Below are positions 27,324-36,320 of a stretch of DNA of 64,000 bases, piece by piece. Below the pieces are notes generated by a model. It had not been told where the DNA came from. It worked only from the letters and a program-made list of their open reading frames with translations, and searched no databases. Position 1 is the first letter of the stretch, and every line of letters begins with the position of its first letter. The DNA lies in assembly GCA_020438215.1 (NCBI GenBank), contig JAGQUX010000013.1, positions 1 through 64,000 on the forward strand, given 5' to 3'. This DNA comes from Armatimonadota bacterium (GTDB taxonomy: Bacteria; Armatimonadota; Fimbriimonadia; Fimbriimonadales; Fimbriimonadaceae). The position numbers and the translations under genes are program-made.

Positions 27324-28016
27324 TTAGTCTAGCGGGTCGCCTAGCCGTTGGAATCGGCGCACTTTGTCTTCGCCTCGAATCATGATCGCGGCTTCAAAGC
27401 TCAATTCGGGCATTTCTCCTGCCGCGGCAATGCTGCCATCGGGATCCATGCCTTTCAACACTGATTCTCGGAGTTGGGCGAGTGCATCCACCTGCTTGAC
27501 TTTCGGGAAATCAACTCCTTCAAGTGCTTCCCGCATAGCTAGAAACGACTCTTCACTCGGCGCAACTAAGCAAACACCTTTGGTGTTGAAGTAGTCGCCA
27601 TCGTACTCAAGAATTGTGTACCGATCATTCTCAATATCATCGGCGACTTCGGCAAACAAAGCGCGTACCACAATCGGAGAAGTAGAAAAGTCACCGAACG
27701 CAGATTTCAGTGGGCGGCTAATATGGCTCACCAATCGCTGAATAGTGACATCCTGCTCGCTCCGTTGATACCCCTCTTGATGGCAAAACTCAATCGCGCC
27801 AACGCGAACGTTTTCGACGTCGCTTTGCATCCCAATCGCCGAGTAGATCAATCGGTCATAAACCTCAAAAACCTTGCTCGCTTGCTTACGGAAGGTTGCA
27901 ACTAACACTCCCTCTGGGATGCTTGCCGCCGCAATCGGCACCCCCGCCGACATCCGTGACTCTACATACTGCGCACGGTGTCCAATTCCCTCTTGCCAAT
28001 CGTATGGTGTGACCAT
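27324..28016 (-). CDS. Proteasome alpha-subunit-like protein (PrcA family)
   Basis: Ntn-fold protein of 230 aa resembling actinobacterial 20S proteasome alpha subunits. PrcA-like signatures in order are an N-terminal MVTPYDWQEGIGHRAQYVES, GVLVATFRKQASKVFEVYDR (family: N.S..LQKI.ELYDR), IYSAIGMQSDVENVRVGAIE (family: GF.AAGK.NEFDNLRRGGIQ), EGYQRSEQDVTIQRLVSHIS, and a C-terminal SFEAAIMIRG...RRFQRLGD. The length and absence of a processed Thr fit an alpha rather than a beta subunit. ATG at 28016 has AGGAG 4 nt upstream. No beta subunit, Mpa/ARC ATPase, Pup/UBact or ligase lies in the window, so partners must be elsewhere if this is a real proteasome. It is transcribed towards the phytase-like gene, 61 bp away. 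Confidence 0.8.
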   Translation of the reverse strand: MVTPYDWQEGIGHRAQYVESRMSAGVPIAAASIPEGVLVATFRKQASKVFEVYDRLIYSAIGMQSDVENVRVGAIEFCHQEGYQRSEQDVTIQRLVSHISRPLKSAFGDFSTSPIVVRALFAEVADDIENDRYTILEYDGDYFNTKGVCLVAPSEESFLAMREALEGVDFPKVKQVDALAQLRESVLKGMDPDGSIAAAGEMPELSFEAAIMIRGEDKVRRFQRLGDPLD

Positions 28017-28128
28017 TTTGCTCCTATCTCTACGCGATCCTGAACCTGATCATTGCCATTTTGACTGATCTGAATTGCAAATTGGCGTGAGTCCAAGCGA
28101 TTCGAGGCTGTAAACTTGCCGATTCGTT

Positions 28129-29532
28129 ATGGACTACCGGCGAACTTATCTCAAGGATTTGCTCACAGGCAAACCCGGCACGCTAGTCGAAGCGTACGGC
28201 TGGGTCAAGACACGACGCGACTCGAAAGGCGTCAGTTTTGTCCAATTGAATGATGGCTCAATCTTTACTGACCTTCAAGTGGTCATCCCCGCCGGAACCA
28301 TTAATGACGATGACTTGAAGAAAGTCACCACCGGCTCCTCGGTGAAATTCGATGGTGAACTCGTGGAGTCGCCCGGCTCAGGCCAATCTGTGGAGTTATT
28401 AGCCAAGGCCGTTACGATTTACGGCGAGGCTGATCCGGCAACTTATCCGCTCCAAAAGAAAGGAGCCAGCTTTGAATTCTTGCGCGAGATTGCTCACCTC
28501 CGCGTTCGCGGCAACACGTTCGGCGCGGTCATGCGAGTTCGCAACCGAGCCGCCTACGCAGTTCATAGCTTCTTCCAAGATCGAGGCTTCAACTGGATTC
28601 ACACGCCCGTCATCACCGCCAGCGACTGCGAGGGGGCAGGGGCGATGTTCGCGGTCACGACTTCGATGGAGCCAGTAGAAACGGCCGAAGGCACCCGGTT
28701 CAAACTGACCAGCGACGACCCAGCCGAAGATTTCTTTGGGAAGCCTGCTTACCTCACGGTTTCGGGGCAGCTAAACGTCGAGACTCAATGTTTGGGGCTG
28801 ACCAACGTTTACACATTCGGGCCAACCTTTCGGGCCGAGAACTCGAACACCCCGCGCCACCTCGCTGAGTTTTGGATGATTGAGCCAGAAATGGCGTTCT
28901 GCGACATTACTGGCGATATGAACCTCGCCGAAGAGTTTGTTCGCTCCATCATCAAGGATATTCTCACTCACTGTGAGCCTGATCTTGCATTTTTTGACCA
29001 AAGGATCGAAAAAGGTCTTATCGAAACACTCACCCACGTTGCTGACTCTGATTTTGAGCGTGTGACTTATACCGAAGCAATTGACATGCTCACTAAATCC
29101 GGCGAGAGCTTTGAATTCCCCGTCAGTTGGGGATGCGACCTCCAAAGCGAGCACGAGCGGTGGCTGACGGAGAAACACATCAAGCGTCCGACCATCGTCA
29201 CCGACTACCCGCAGGAGATCAAGGCTTTTTACATGTATGCCAACGAAGACGGCAAAACCGTGCGGGCGATGGACGTTCTGGTTCCTCGCATTGGTGAGTT
29301 GATAGGCGGCTCTCAGCGCGAAGATAGGCTGGACGTTCTGGAAGCAAAAATCAAGGCTAACGATCTTCCGTTAGAAGCCTACTGGTGGTATCTCGATTTA
29401 CGACGCTACGGCTCTGTCCCTCATGCCGGATTCGGACTTGGCTTTGAACGATTGGTGATGTACCTCACCGGAATGAAGAACATCCGCGATGTCATTCCTT
29501 TCCACCGCTCATCTGGCCAGGCGGAATTCTAG
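28129..29532 (+). CDS. asnS: Asparaginyl-tRNA synthetase
   Basis: Class IIb aminoacyl-tRNA synthetase charging tRNA-Asn. The N-terminal OB-fold anticodon domain (residues ~18-105; [20 protein letters not shown]) is followed by the catalytic core with motif 2 ([20 protein letters not shown]) and motif 3 ([20 protein letters not shown]). The IRDVIPFHR ending is typical of AsnS as opposed to AspS. 467 aa is the usual length. No clear Shine-Dalgarno precedes ATG 28129; the 112-bp gap to the divergent proteasome-like gene must hold both promoters. An ABC exporter follows 17 bp downstream. Confidence 0.95.
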   Translation: MDYRRTYLKDLLTGKPGTLVEAYGWVKTRRDSKGVSFVQLNDGSIFTDLQVVIPAGTINDDDLKKVTTGSSVKFDGELVESPGSGQSVELLAKAVTIYGEADPATYPLQKKGASFEFLREIAHLRVRGNTFGAVMRVRNRAAYAVHSFFQDRGFNWIHTPVITASDCEGAGAMFAVTTSMEPVETAEGTRFKLTSDDPAEDFFGKPAYLTVSGQLNVETQCLGLTNVYTFGPTFRAENSNTPRHLAEFWMIEPEMAFCDITGDMNLAEEFVRSIIKDILTHCEPDLAFFDQRIEKGLIETLTHVADSDFERVTYTEAIDMLTKSGESFEFPVSWGCDLQSEHERWLTEKHIKRPTIVTDYPQEIKAFYMYANEDGKTVRAMDVLVPRIGELIGGSQREDRLDVLEAKIKANDLPLEAYWWYLDLRRYGSVPHAGFGLGFERLVMYLTGMKNIRDVIPFHRSSGQAEF

Positions 29533-29549
29533 AACTGTTGATCTGAAAT

Positions 29550-31463
29550 TTGAAAAGCCCTTTCTCTAAGCTCGATCCTCGGATTCTTTCCGAGTTGAAG
29601 AATCAAAAGCAAAAGATTCTGATGGGGCTGATCTGCGTGGTCGTCGCCAGCCTTTTGACTGGCGCAACACTCGGACTCACCTATATGGCTTTGAGCGCAA
29701 TCAGCGAAGCAAAGCCTATCCCCGTGGATGTCAAACGGCTCAAAAGCGATACGACAGCAGAAGCACTCGGGCAAAAGCTGGGCAAATCCAAGCAGGAAGT
29801 CTCGGAAGCGATTCAGGAGATTGAGAATTCCAACCTCTCATCACCGGCGGCGGTCAAAGAGCGACAAGATCAAGCTCTCAAACGTTTGCTCTTTGCTTGT
29901 TTGGGCGTCGTTGCTGTTTTTGGTTTGAAATACGTGTTCACTCGCGGTCAGATGGTGTTTCTGGCGCAAGCCGCAAACCGGATGGCCAGCGACTTGCGAC
30001 TCCGGCTATTCGACAAGCTGCTCCGGCTTCCGGTGAGCTACTTCAATGATCGCCGCACGGGTGAAATCCAATCCATTGTCACCAACGATGTCAATGTTTA
30101 TCAGACCGCGATCAACGTTGTTCGTGATTCTATTGAAGGGCCAATCAAAGCGATCGTTGCTCTCGGGGTTGTCTTCTTCATTCAATGGCAACTTGGCCTG
30201 ATTGCCCTCCTCTTCGTACCGGTCCTTGCATTCGTTGTCACGAAAAACGGGCGCAAAATCAAGAAAGCTCAGTCTCAAATTCAGGATGACCTAGCGACTG
30301 TCACCGGGATGAGCCAAGAAACCCTCGGTGGAACCCGCGTCGTCAAGGCGTTTAGTGCGGAAGATCACATACGCTCCATCTTCGGCAGTCTCGTTGAAAA
30401 GCAGTACGACAGCCAGATTGTTGGAGCGAAGCGCATCGCCACTCTCCGCCCGATGGTGGAGTTTCTGGGCGCCGTTGCCATCGCGATAATCATGTACATC
30501 TGCGGATGGCTGGCACGTGGCGATCTGCTGAAACTCGAAGACATCATTGTCATTGTCCAAGCGCTGGATCAGGTCAATCAAGGGTTCAAAGCGATCACCA
30601 ATGTGAGTAGCACTTACAACCAAGTGCACGCCGCCGCTGATCGCATCCACGAACAGATCCTGGATCTCCCCGACGAATCCAGCCACGAAGGCACGAAAAC
30701 AGTCGGTGCTCCGAACGGGCGCATCGAATTCCAGAACGTCTCTTTTGCTTATCCGGATGGCACCAAGGCTCTGGATAAGGTCAGTTTCACAATAGAACCT
30801 GGTCAATCCCTAGCTCTTGTTGGGCCAAGCGGAGCCGGGAAGAGCACCATCGCCGATCTGGTTTTGCGCTTCTACGACCCGACAGAAGGCAAGATCCTCT
30901 TTGATGGCGTGGACTATCAAGAGCTTGATTTGGCATGGCTCCGAAAGCAGTTTGGCGTTGTTCCTCAGCAGACCTTCCTCTTTGCCGGAACAGTGGAAGA
31001 TAACATCCGCTTGGGCAACCCAACCGCCGATGACCAATCGATCCAAAAAGCATCAGAGATGGCGCACGTCACACCGTTTATAGAGCGTTCACAGGACGGA
31101 TTCAAAACTATGCTTGGCGAACGTGGAATTCGCTTGAGCGGTGGCGAAATGCAACGGCTGGCAATTGCCCGAGCTTTGGTCACCAATCCGAAAGTTCTCT
31201 TACTCGATGAAGCGACATCGAACCTTGACGCCCATTCGGAAAAGGCTGTCACGGAAGCCCTGAACGAGGTTATGCAGGAACGCACAACCTTGTTCATCGC
31301 GCACCGTTTGACCACTGCGGCTCGAGCAACTTCCATTCTTGTCCTTCGGCGCGGTGAAATCCTTGAACAAGGCTCCCATGATCAGCTCATGGCGAAAGAT
31401 GGAGCATACGCCGGCATGTATCGAGCTTTCACTTCTGGACTCCTTGGCGATGCCCTCAGTTGA
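29550..31463 (+). CDS. ABC exporter, fused permease-ATPase (MsbA/LmrA type)
   Basis: Half-transporter that dimerises to export lipids, glycolipids, peptides or drugs; the substrate cannot be told. The membrane domain (residues ~1-350) includes the characteristic LRLRLFDKLLRLPVSYFNDR and GEIQSIVTNDVN segments. A ~50-residue polar insertion sits between the first two helices (residues ~58-108). The ATPase domain has an intact Walker A (GPSGAGKST), Q-loop (GVVPQQTFLF), signature (LSGGEMQRLAIARAL), Walker B (VLLLDEATSNLD) and switch His (FIAHRLTT). Translation apparently starts at TTG 29550; no ATG lies upstream, and the next internal Met is residue 25, inside the first helix region. It overlaps the next ATPase gene by 14 bp. 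Confidence 0.9.
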   Translation: MKSPFSKLDPRILSELKNQKQKILMGLICVVVASLLTGATLGLTYMALSAISEAKPIPVDVKRLKSDTTAEALGQKLGKSKQEVSEAIQEIENSNLSSPAAVKERQDQALKRLLFACLGVVAVFGLKYVFTRGQMVFLAQAANRMASDLRLRLFDKLLRLPVSYFNDRRTGEIQSIVTNDVNVYQTAINVVRDSIEGPIKAIVALGVVFFIQWQLGLIALLFVPVLAFVVTKNGRKIKKAQSQIQDDLATVTGMSQETLGGTRVVKAFSAEDHIRSIFGSLVEKQYDSQIVGAKRIATLRPMVEFLGAVAIAIIMYICGWLARGDLLKLEDIIVIVQALDQVNQGFKAITNVSSTYNQVHAAADRIHEQILDLPDESSHEGTKTVGAPNGRIEFQNVSFAYPDGTKALDKVSFTIEPGQSLALVGPSGAGKSTIADLVLRFYDPTEGKILFDGVDYQELDLAWLRKQFGVVPQQTFLFAGTVEDNIRLGNPTADDQSIQKASEMAHVTPFIERSQDGFKTMLGERGIRLSGGEMQRLAIARALVTNPKVLLLDEATSNLDAHSEKAVTEALNEVMQERTTLFIAHRLTTAARATSILVLRRGEILEQGSHDQLMAKDGAYAGMYRAFTSGLLGDALS

Positions 31464-32223
31464 AACTAACAACCTCGAAATTGCGCGAGGCGAGTTCCAA
31501 CTCGGCCCCATTTCGCTATCCATCGAAATAGGCACTTGCCTCGTTTTGTTAGGTGAGAATGGCAGCGGGAAATCAACTCTCATCAGCCTACTTTCACGAG
31601 ATATTCCTTGTGACCAAGGCGAAGTCGAAATTGACAAACGAGCTATTCAGAACATCCCCAGATCAGAGTTCTGCCAGCTTGTCAGCTTGATGCCACAAGG
31701 TGAATCTCCTGGACTTCCCTTCTCCGTTCGGGAGATCGTAATGATGGGGCGAACCCCGTACGCTCGTTCCCAATGGGAATCTCAGGAAGACCTCTCCGCA
31801 ACCGATCAAGCATTGGAACTCTGTGAGCTAACCCACCTCAAAGATCGCCCGATTCAGCAAGTTTCCGGCGGGGAAAAACAACGCGCTCTCCTTGCGCGAA
31901 CGCTTGTTCAAGAATCCAAAATCATGCTTTTAGATGAGCCGACGGCCAGCCTTGACATCCGCCACCACGATCTTGTTTCCAAAGTTGTCCGAAGTCATAC
32001 AGAAACGGGTGGCACTGCCATCGTCTCCACCCACGACTTCGATTTCGCAGAATCAGTCGGCGATCAGTTCTTGATTCTCAAACAGGGCAAACCGTTCGCG
32101 CAAGGAAAAAAGACCGACATTTTCCAGCCTGAACTTCTCAGCAAGGCATTCGACAAGCTATTTGCTTGGCTCAAAAATGATCAGGGCGAGCAGTTTGCTC
32201 GCCCTGTCTCACATTCAAAGTAA
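31450..32223 (+). CDS. FecE/HmuV-type ABC transporter ATPase
   Basis: ATP-binding subunit of the family that powers iron-siderophore, haem or cobalamin uptake. Walker A GENGSGKST, Q-loop SLMPQGE, signature VSGGEKQRALLARTL, Walker B IMLLDEPTASLD and switch His STHDFDFAE are all intact. The segment VREIVMMGRTPYARSQW matches the FecE/BtuD pattern (V.d.V.lGR.P). ATG 31450 overlaps the exporter stop; an upstream in-frame extension to 31339 lies inside the exporter and is unlikely to be used. No permease or binding protein is adjacent, so the cognate transporter is unknown. The last codons contain the hairpin at 32182-32206. Confidence 0.85.
   Translation: MPSVETNNLEIARGEFQLGPISLSIEIGTCLVLLGENGSGKSTLISLLSRDIPCDQGEVEIDKRAIQNIPRSEFCQLVSLMPQGESPGLPFSVREIVMMGRTPYARSQWESQEDLSATDQALELCELTHLKDRPIQQVSGGEKQRALLARTLVQESKIMLLDEPTASLDIRHHDLVSKVVRSHTETGGTAIVSTHDFDFAESVGDQFLILKQGKPFAQGKKTDIFQPELLSKAFDKLFAWLKNDQGEQFARPVSHSK
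32182..32206 (-). terminator. Hairpin terminator for the minus-strand gene 32229-32630
   Basis: Perfect 10-bp inverted repeat (CAGGGCGAGC / GCTCGCCCTG) with loop AGTTT. In the minus direction it is followed by ATCATTTTTGAG, a short U-tract, so it can terminate the small minus-strand gene. It lies wholly inside the last codons of the plus-strand ATPase gene. Confidence 0.65.
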
Positions 32224-32228
32224 CTCGC

Positions 32229-32630
32229 TTATCGCGCGTTGACGTCGCGATCTTTACGAACTTTCTGGCCCTCTTCATTGACGGCAGCATCGTCTTTCCA
32301 CCATTGGCCACTCGTGACGGTTGGGTTGGCAGCAACGTTGTTACGCACGTGCTTCGGCGGAAAGATAGCCGGGTAATCAGGAATGGTGACTTCACCGCCA
32401 CCTTCCATCGGCCGTCCATCAGGCGATGCACTGACTTTCAATGCTTCAGCGTTTTCCTTTTTCGCTAAAACTGGGCTGTTATTTGGAACAGAACCCGGTG
32501 CTTGAACGTTTTCTTTTTTCTTGAAAGCGTCCAAGTTAATCGTTCCGTTGGTGATGTTAAAACCGAGAATGCCGCAGACGATCAATGCGACGCCGGCGAT
32601 TGCGGTGGTGGAAGTCTTCTTTTTTTGCAT
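32229..32630 (-). CDS. Small membrane-anchored hypothetical protein
   Basis: 133 aa, family not recognised. A lysine-rich start (MQKKK) precedes one transmembrane segment (TAIAGVALIVCGILGFNI, residues ~8-25), giving a probable N-in, C-out topology. The external part is hydrophilic and Pro/Asn-rich with the patches PDYPAIFPPKHVRN and SGQWWKDD. It has an AGGT ribosome-binding site 7 nt before ATG and its own terminator. It stands alone between two plus-strand operons, sharing the 80-bp divergent region with the glycosyltransferase operon. Confidence 0.7.
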   Translation of the reverse strand: MQKKKTSTTAIAGVALIVCGILGFNITNGTINLDAFKKKENVQAPGSVPNNSPVLAKKENAEALKVSASPDGRPMEGGGEVTIPDYPAIFPPKHVRNNVAANPTVTSGQWWKDDAAVNEEGQKVRKDRDVNAR

Positions 32631-32710
32631 GATTGCGACCTGATGATTGCTTAGTATTGTAATTGGTTCTGCGTATCACATGTCGGGCCAGATATGATGG
32701 AGATAATCAA

Positions 32711-33790
32711 ATGCCATTGACGATTGCTTTGGATGCCCGCCTGATTTCCACCCACAACACGGGGGACACCAGTTATTGGCGCGGACTCATCCAAGGCTTT
32801 TCCAAGCTCGATGTTGATGCGCGTTTCTTACTCTTTTCGAACACCAAGCGGCCCGAGATTGTTCCCGCAGATCCAAGATTTGAGTGGATCGAAGTCCATG
32901 CTGGTTCAAATCGAATTTGGAGTTTGAGCACTTTTCCAAAAGAAGCAACTGCCCGCAGTGCCCAAATCTTCCACACGCAATACAATCTCAGCCCACAAAT
33001 CAAGAAGGGTGGCGTCACGACGATCCACGATGTCTCGTTCTGCATCGAGCCCCGCTGGTTCAGGATGCGGGACTTGCTCATTCTTCGCTCACAAATCCCC
33101 AGCACGATCAAGCGAGCCGAGGCAATTCTCACGGTATCCGAGACTTCTAGGAGCGAAATCATCGCCAACTACCCCGCGGCTGATGGCAAAACCCATGTCA
33201 CTTATAACGCGCTCGGGACGAACATCACCCCATGGGAGCGGGAAAAAGCAAGGGCTCATGTCGCCCAGAAATTTGGCGTAACCGATCCATACGTTTTCAC
33301 CCTTGGTACCCGCTGGCCACGAAAAAACATGTCGCTCGCCGCTGCGGCTGTCGATCACCTACCCAAAGAAAGCCCACTCAAAATCGTTGTGACTGGGCAA
33401 CCGGGTTGGGGAGAAGAGTCGCGCTCGAACCGCCGCATCACCACCGGTTACGTCTCAGATGAAGACCTGAGTGCGCTCTATTCCGCCGCTGAGCTATATC
33501 TCGCTCCGAGTTGGCACGAGGGATTCGGCATCCCGCTCCTGGAAGCATGGGCGTGTCATTGCCCCGTTTTGTGTAGTCCCGGCGGAGCATTGCCCGAGGT
33601 TGCCGCGAACGCCGCCGAGGTCGCTCCAGATTGGGAAGCAGAGACTTGGACTGGACTCATCCAAAAGCTCCTGGCCGATTCCGGTAAATTAGAGCAGTTG
33701 CGAAAGGCAGGTCACAAGCGTCTCACCGAATTTGATTGGGTGGATACGGCGCAAAAAACATGGGATGTCTATTGCAACGTTGCACAATGA
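32711..33790 (+). CDS. GT4-family glycosyltransferase
   Basis: GT-B retaining glycosyltransferase (mannosyltransferase-like, ~359 aa), probably acting on cell-surface or secreted glycans. The N-terminal half begins TIALDARLISTHNTGDTSYW, the usual acceptor-side pattern. The C-terminal half has PYVFTLGTRWPRKNM and the nucleotide-sugar signature HEGFGIPLLEAWACHCPVLC, with the EGFGIPLLE (E-x7-E) motif intact. ATG 32711 is preceded by GGAG ~9 nt upstream; an earlier start at 32663 lacks family sequence. Its stop overlaps the next gene by ATGA, the first of four such overlaps in this operon. Confidence 0.85.
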   Translation: MPLTIALDARLISTHNTGDTSYWRGLIQGFSKLDVDARFLLFSNTKRPEIVPADPRFEWIEVHAGSNRIWSLSTFPKEATARSAQIFHTQYNLSPQIKKGGVTTIHDVSFCIEPRWFRMRDLLILRSQIPSTIKRAEAILTVSETSRSEIIANYPAADGKTHVTYNALGTNITPWEREKARAHVAQKFGVTDPYVFTLGTRWPRKNMSLAAAAVDHLPKESPLKIVVTGQPGWGEESRSNRRITTGYVSDEDLSALYSAAELYLAPSWHEGFGIPLLEAWACHCPVLCSPGGALPEVAANAAEVAPDWEAETWTGLIQKLLADSGKLEQLRKAGHKRLTEFDWVDTAQKTWDVYCNVAQ

Positions 33791-33975
33791 TCGACCCACG
33801 ACTTCTTGACATCTTGGCTTGCCCTCAATGTGACGACCGCCCTGCTCTGAAGCTGGACGGCGAAGAATTGGTTTGTCCCAAGTGCAACACCCGCTACCCG
33901 ATCATCAACGGGATACCGCAATTAGTCGTCCCCAACGATGATCCACCACCACCAAAGAAACCAGATCATGGCTAA
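33787..33975 (+). CDS. Trm112/UPF0434-family zinc protein
   Basis: 62-aa protein with two Cys pairs, ACPQCDDRP and [10 protein letters not shown], separated by a short beta-hairpin, then IINGIPQLV. This is the pattern of the bacterial Trm112-like (YcaR) family, small zinc-binding proteins thought to stabilise methyltransferases or other enzymes. The C-terminus is Pro/Asp-rich. ATG overlaps the glycosyltransferase stop (ATGA), and its end overlaps aroQ by 8 bp, so translation is likely coupled. The partner is not known from the sequence. Confidence 0.85.
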   Translation: MIDPRLLDILACPQCDDRPALKLDGEELVCPKCNTRYPIINGIPQLVVPNDDPPPPKKPDHG

Positions 33976-34423
33976 TCCTTCAATGAACGTCCTTGTTCTC
34001 CACGGTCCAAACCTGAACCTCACCGGGTTCCGGGAGCCGGAGCTTTACGGCAAGATGCCCCTCAGCGATATCGACGCCATGATTCAAAAGGAATCTGAGG
34101 AATTGGGGGTCGAAGTGCGAATCCTTCAATCCAACCACGAAGGGGTTTTGATCGATACGATCCAAGAAAATCGGAAGTGGGCGGAGGCCATCATTATCAA
34201 TCCGGGTGGACTGACGCACTACTCCATTTCACTCCGAGATGCACTTGTCAGCGTGCGCCTTCCTGTCATCGAAGTACATCTAAGCAACACCTACGCCCGC
34301 GAAGAGTTCCGCCACAAGAGCGTGATTAGCCCGATCACCGTCGGTCAAATTGTCGGATTAGGGGCAACGGGATACCTCCTGGCCCTGCGCGCCCTACAAA
34401 GCATTCAAACTATCAACTCATGA
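33968..34423 (+). CDS. aroQ: 3-dehydroquinate dehydratase, type II
   Basis: Dodecameric dehydratase of the shikimate pathway (3-dehydroquinate to 3-dehydroshikimate). Signatures are [18 protein letters not shown] (with the catalytic Tyr loop), [31 protein letters not shown] and [20 protein letters not shown] with the catalytic His. The family GPNLNLLGTRE motif reads LTGFRE here, a modest change. 151 aa from ATG 33968, which overlaps the Trm112-like gene; an internal ATG at 33983 is possible. It overlaps the M24 peptidase by ATGA. Confidence 0.95.
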   Translation: MANPSMNVLVLHGPNLNLTGFREPELYGKMPLSDIDAMIQKESEELGVEVRILQSNHEGVLIDTIQENRKWAEAIIINPGGLTHYSISLRDALVSVRLPVIEVHLSNTYAREEFRHKSVISPITVGQIVGLGATGYLLALRALQSIQTINS

Positions 34424-35487
34424 GCAACGTCAAACGACTTCGAAATGCCATGTCCACCAAAGGGGTGGATGCCATTTTGGTCACCGATATGACCAACATC
34501 CGCTGGCTGAGCGGGTTCACTGGTTCTAGCGCGGTGTGCTTGGTGACGGCAAAGGATGCCATCTTCATCACCGATAGCCGATACACCATCCAAGCGGGTC
34601 AGCAAGTGAGCGAAATGGATGTCAAGTCGTTTGGCAGCCCAAAAACGCTCGACGAATTCATCACGGATGAAGCGAAAGCTTGCGGCGTCAGCGAACTTCA
34701 CTTCGAATCATCGGTGACATTCAGCACTTACGAAGCGCGCAAGAATGCGATGCCGGACATCACTTGGAAACCGGCTCCTGAACTCATCCGCGAACTTCGC
34801 ATGATCAAAACGCCGGATGAGATTACGAAAATCAAAGATGCCTGCAAGCTCGCCGATGCGCTCATGGAACACATCCAGCGAATGCTCAAAATCGGGGTGA
34901 GTGAATACGATATCTGCCTGGATATTGAGTTTTTCTACCGCCGGAACGGAGCCCAGCTAGCTTTCGATCCGATTGTGGTCAGCGGGCCAAATTCAGCACG
35001 TCCGCACGGTGTCCCTGGCGAACGCAAACTGCAAGCAGGCGACTTCCTAACGATCGACTGCGGAGCAAACCTCAATGGCTATAACTCCGACATCACCCGG
35101 AGCTTTGTTGTCGGGGAACCCACCCCGCGCCACGAAGAAGTTTACAACCAAGTTCTAAAAGCCGAAGTGGAATGCTGCAAGGCTCTCCAGGTCGGCAAAA
35201 CTGGGGTGGAGATTGATGCCCTGGCTCGCCAAATCTTGGATGAGAAAGACTTGGCTCAATACTTCGGACACGGACTAGGGCACGGCCTTGGCCTGAATGT
35301 TCACGATCCCGGCGGACTCAGCCCACGAAGCAAGGAGACAATGGCTCCCGGGATGGTCTTTACCGTTGAGCCTGGCGTTTACATCGAAGGATTTGGTGGA
35401 GTGCGGATCGAAGATGATGTTTTGGTCACCGAAAACGGGCCAGAAATCCTCACTCACTTCCCGAAAGAGCTCACTGTCGTAGGATGA
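34420..35487 (+). CDS. M24-family Xaa-Pro aminopeptidase/dipeptidase
   Basis: Creatinase-fold metallopeptidase removing residues before proline. The N-terminal non-catalytic domain starts [20 protein letters not shown]. The catalytic domain has dinuclear metal ligands in [19 protein letters not shown] (two Asp), [16 protein letters not shown] (His) and [20 protein letters not shown] (two Glu). 355 aa is normal for the PepQ/PepP-like short forms found next to aroQ and efp in many bacteria. ATG overlaps the aroQ stop. Confidence 0.9.
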   Translation: MSNVKRLRNAMSTKGVDAILVTDMTNIRWLSGFTGSSAVCLVTAKDAIFITDSRYTIQAGQQVSEMDVKSFGSPKTLDEFITDEAKACGVSELHFESSVTFSTYEARKNAMPDITWKPAPELIRELRMIKTPDEITKIKDACKLADALMEHIQRMLKIGVSEYDICLDIEFFYRRNGAQLAFDPIVVSGPNSARPHGVPGERKLQAGDFLTIDCGANLNGYNSDITRSFVVGEPTPRHEEVYNQVLKAEVECCKALQVGKTGVEIDALARQILDEKDLAQYFGHGLGHGLGLNVHDPGGLSPRSKETMAPGMVFTVEPGVYIEGFGGVRIEDDVLVTENGPEILTHFPKELTVVG

Positions 35488-36320
35488 CGCCCGGCGAACC
35501 CCTACTCACTTTTGACCGCGTCGCTTTGGAATCAGAGCGACGCACCGTCTCTTTTCAAATCTTGCCGGGAGACGCCTACGCCCTCATGGGGTCAGCGGCT
35601 TCTGGCAAGACAAAGCTCCTGGATATCGCCCTCAAGCAGTCCAAACCTGCTTCTGGTGAAGTCCATTATCACGCCGACACCATTACCCCGGCTGACGGTG
35701 CATTTGGACGCAGAGCAACCCCGGCATCACTGGCTAAAAGCTTCCTAAAAAAAGGCGAGCACGAGCGCATTACAACAACCCTCACTGCCCTCGGGCTCTG
35801 GGAAGTGCGTGATCAGACCGCGAATTCGCTGACAACCGGGCAAATCATTGCGTGTAGCCTCCTGGGTTGCTTTCTGGTAGATGACCCGCTTGTGATCATC
35901 GACGGGCATCTGGATATGCTTGATCCTTGGCTTTTGGAAGAGGTCTCAGAACTCATTGAGGCAGAGAGACAAGCCGGACGAGCGTTTCTCATCAGCACGA
36001 ATCGCCCCGATATTGCTGAACGCCTCGGCTCCATCATTGTTCTGCGCGGGAGCCAAGCTCTGTTCGCGGGAACATGCCGCGAGCTCATTGAAAGTGTTCA
36101 GGCAAGCGAGATCACCGTGGAACTCGACGACGAAACCACGGTTGCAACAATGGTTGAGCCGTTCACCGTCTCCGTCAAGACATCTCCTGGGCGACTCGAT
36201 ATCACCGCTCATGATGGGCAGGCCCTCGCCGCGAAGCTATTGACACATGGCTATGGGCGCGTGAAAAGCGTGGTACTCCGAGAGCCTACGCTTGAGCAAG
36301 CCCTCCTCACCCTTCGCTAA
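35484..36320 (+). CDS. ABC-type ATPase with degenerate catalytic motifs
   Basis: 278-aa ABC ATPase fold without a partner permease. Walker A is intact (GSAASGKT), but the signature reads LTTGQ, the Walker B ends VIIDG with Gly in place of the catalytic Glu, and the switch region reads STNRPD with Asn in place of His. The layout resembles CcmA/gliding-type ATPases with a C-terminal extension (EITVELDDETTVATMVEPFT). Hydrolysis is probably weak or absent, suggesting a structural or regulatory half of a heterodimer (inference). ATG overlaps the peptidase stop; its own stop overlaps the convergent selB stop by 4 bp. Confidence 0.75.
   Translation: MTPGEPLLTFDRVALESERRTVSFQILPGDAYALMGSAASGKTKLLDIALKQSKPASGEVHYHADTITPADGAFGRRATPASLAKSFLKKGEHERITTTLTALGLWEVRDQTANSLTTGQIIACSLLGCFLVDDPLVIIDGHLDMLDPWLLEEVSELIEAERQAGRAFLISTNRPDIAERLGSIIVLRGSQALFAGTCRELIESVQASEITVELDDETTVATMVEPFTVSVKTSPGRLDITAHDGQALAAKLLTHGYGRVKSVVLREPTLEQALLTLR

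Noticed and set aside
31339-31449. Longer N-terminus for the FecE-type ATPase
   Set aside because: The extra 37 residues lie inside the exporter gene and lack family character; the ATG at 31450 gives a normal start and a 14-bp overlap.
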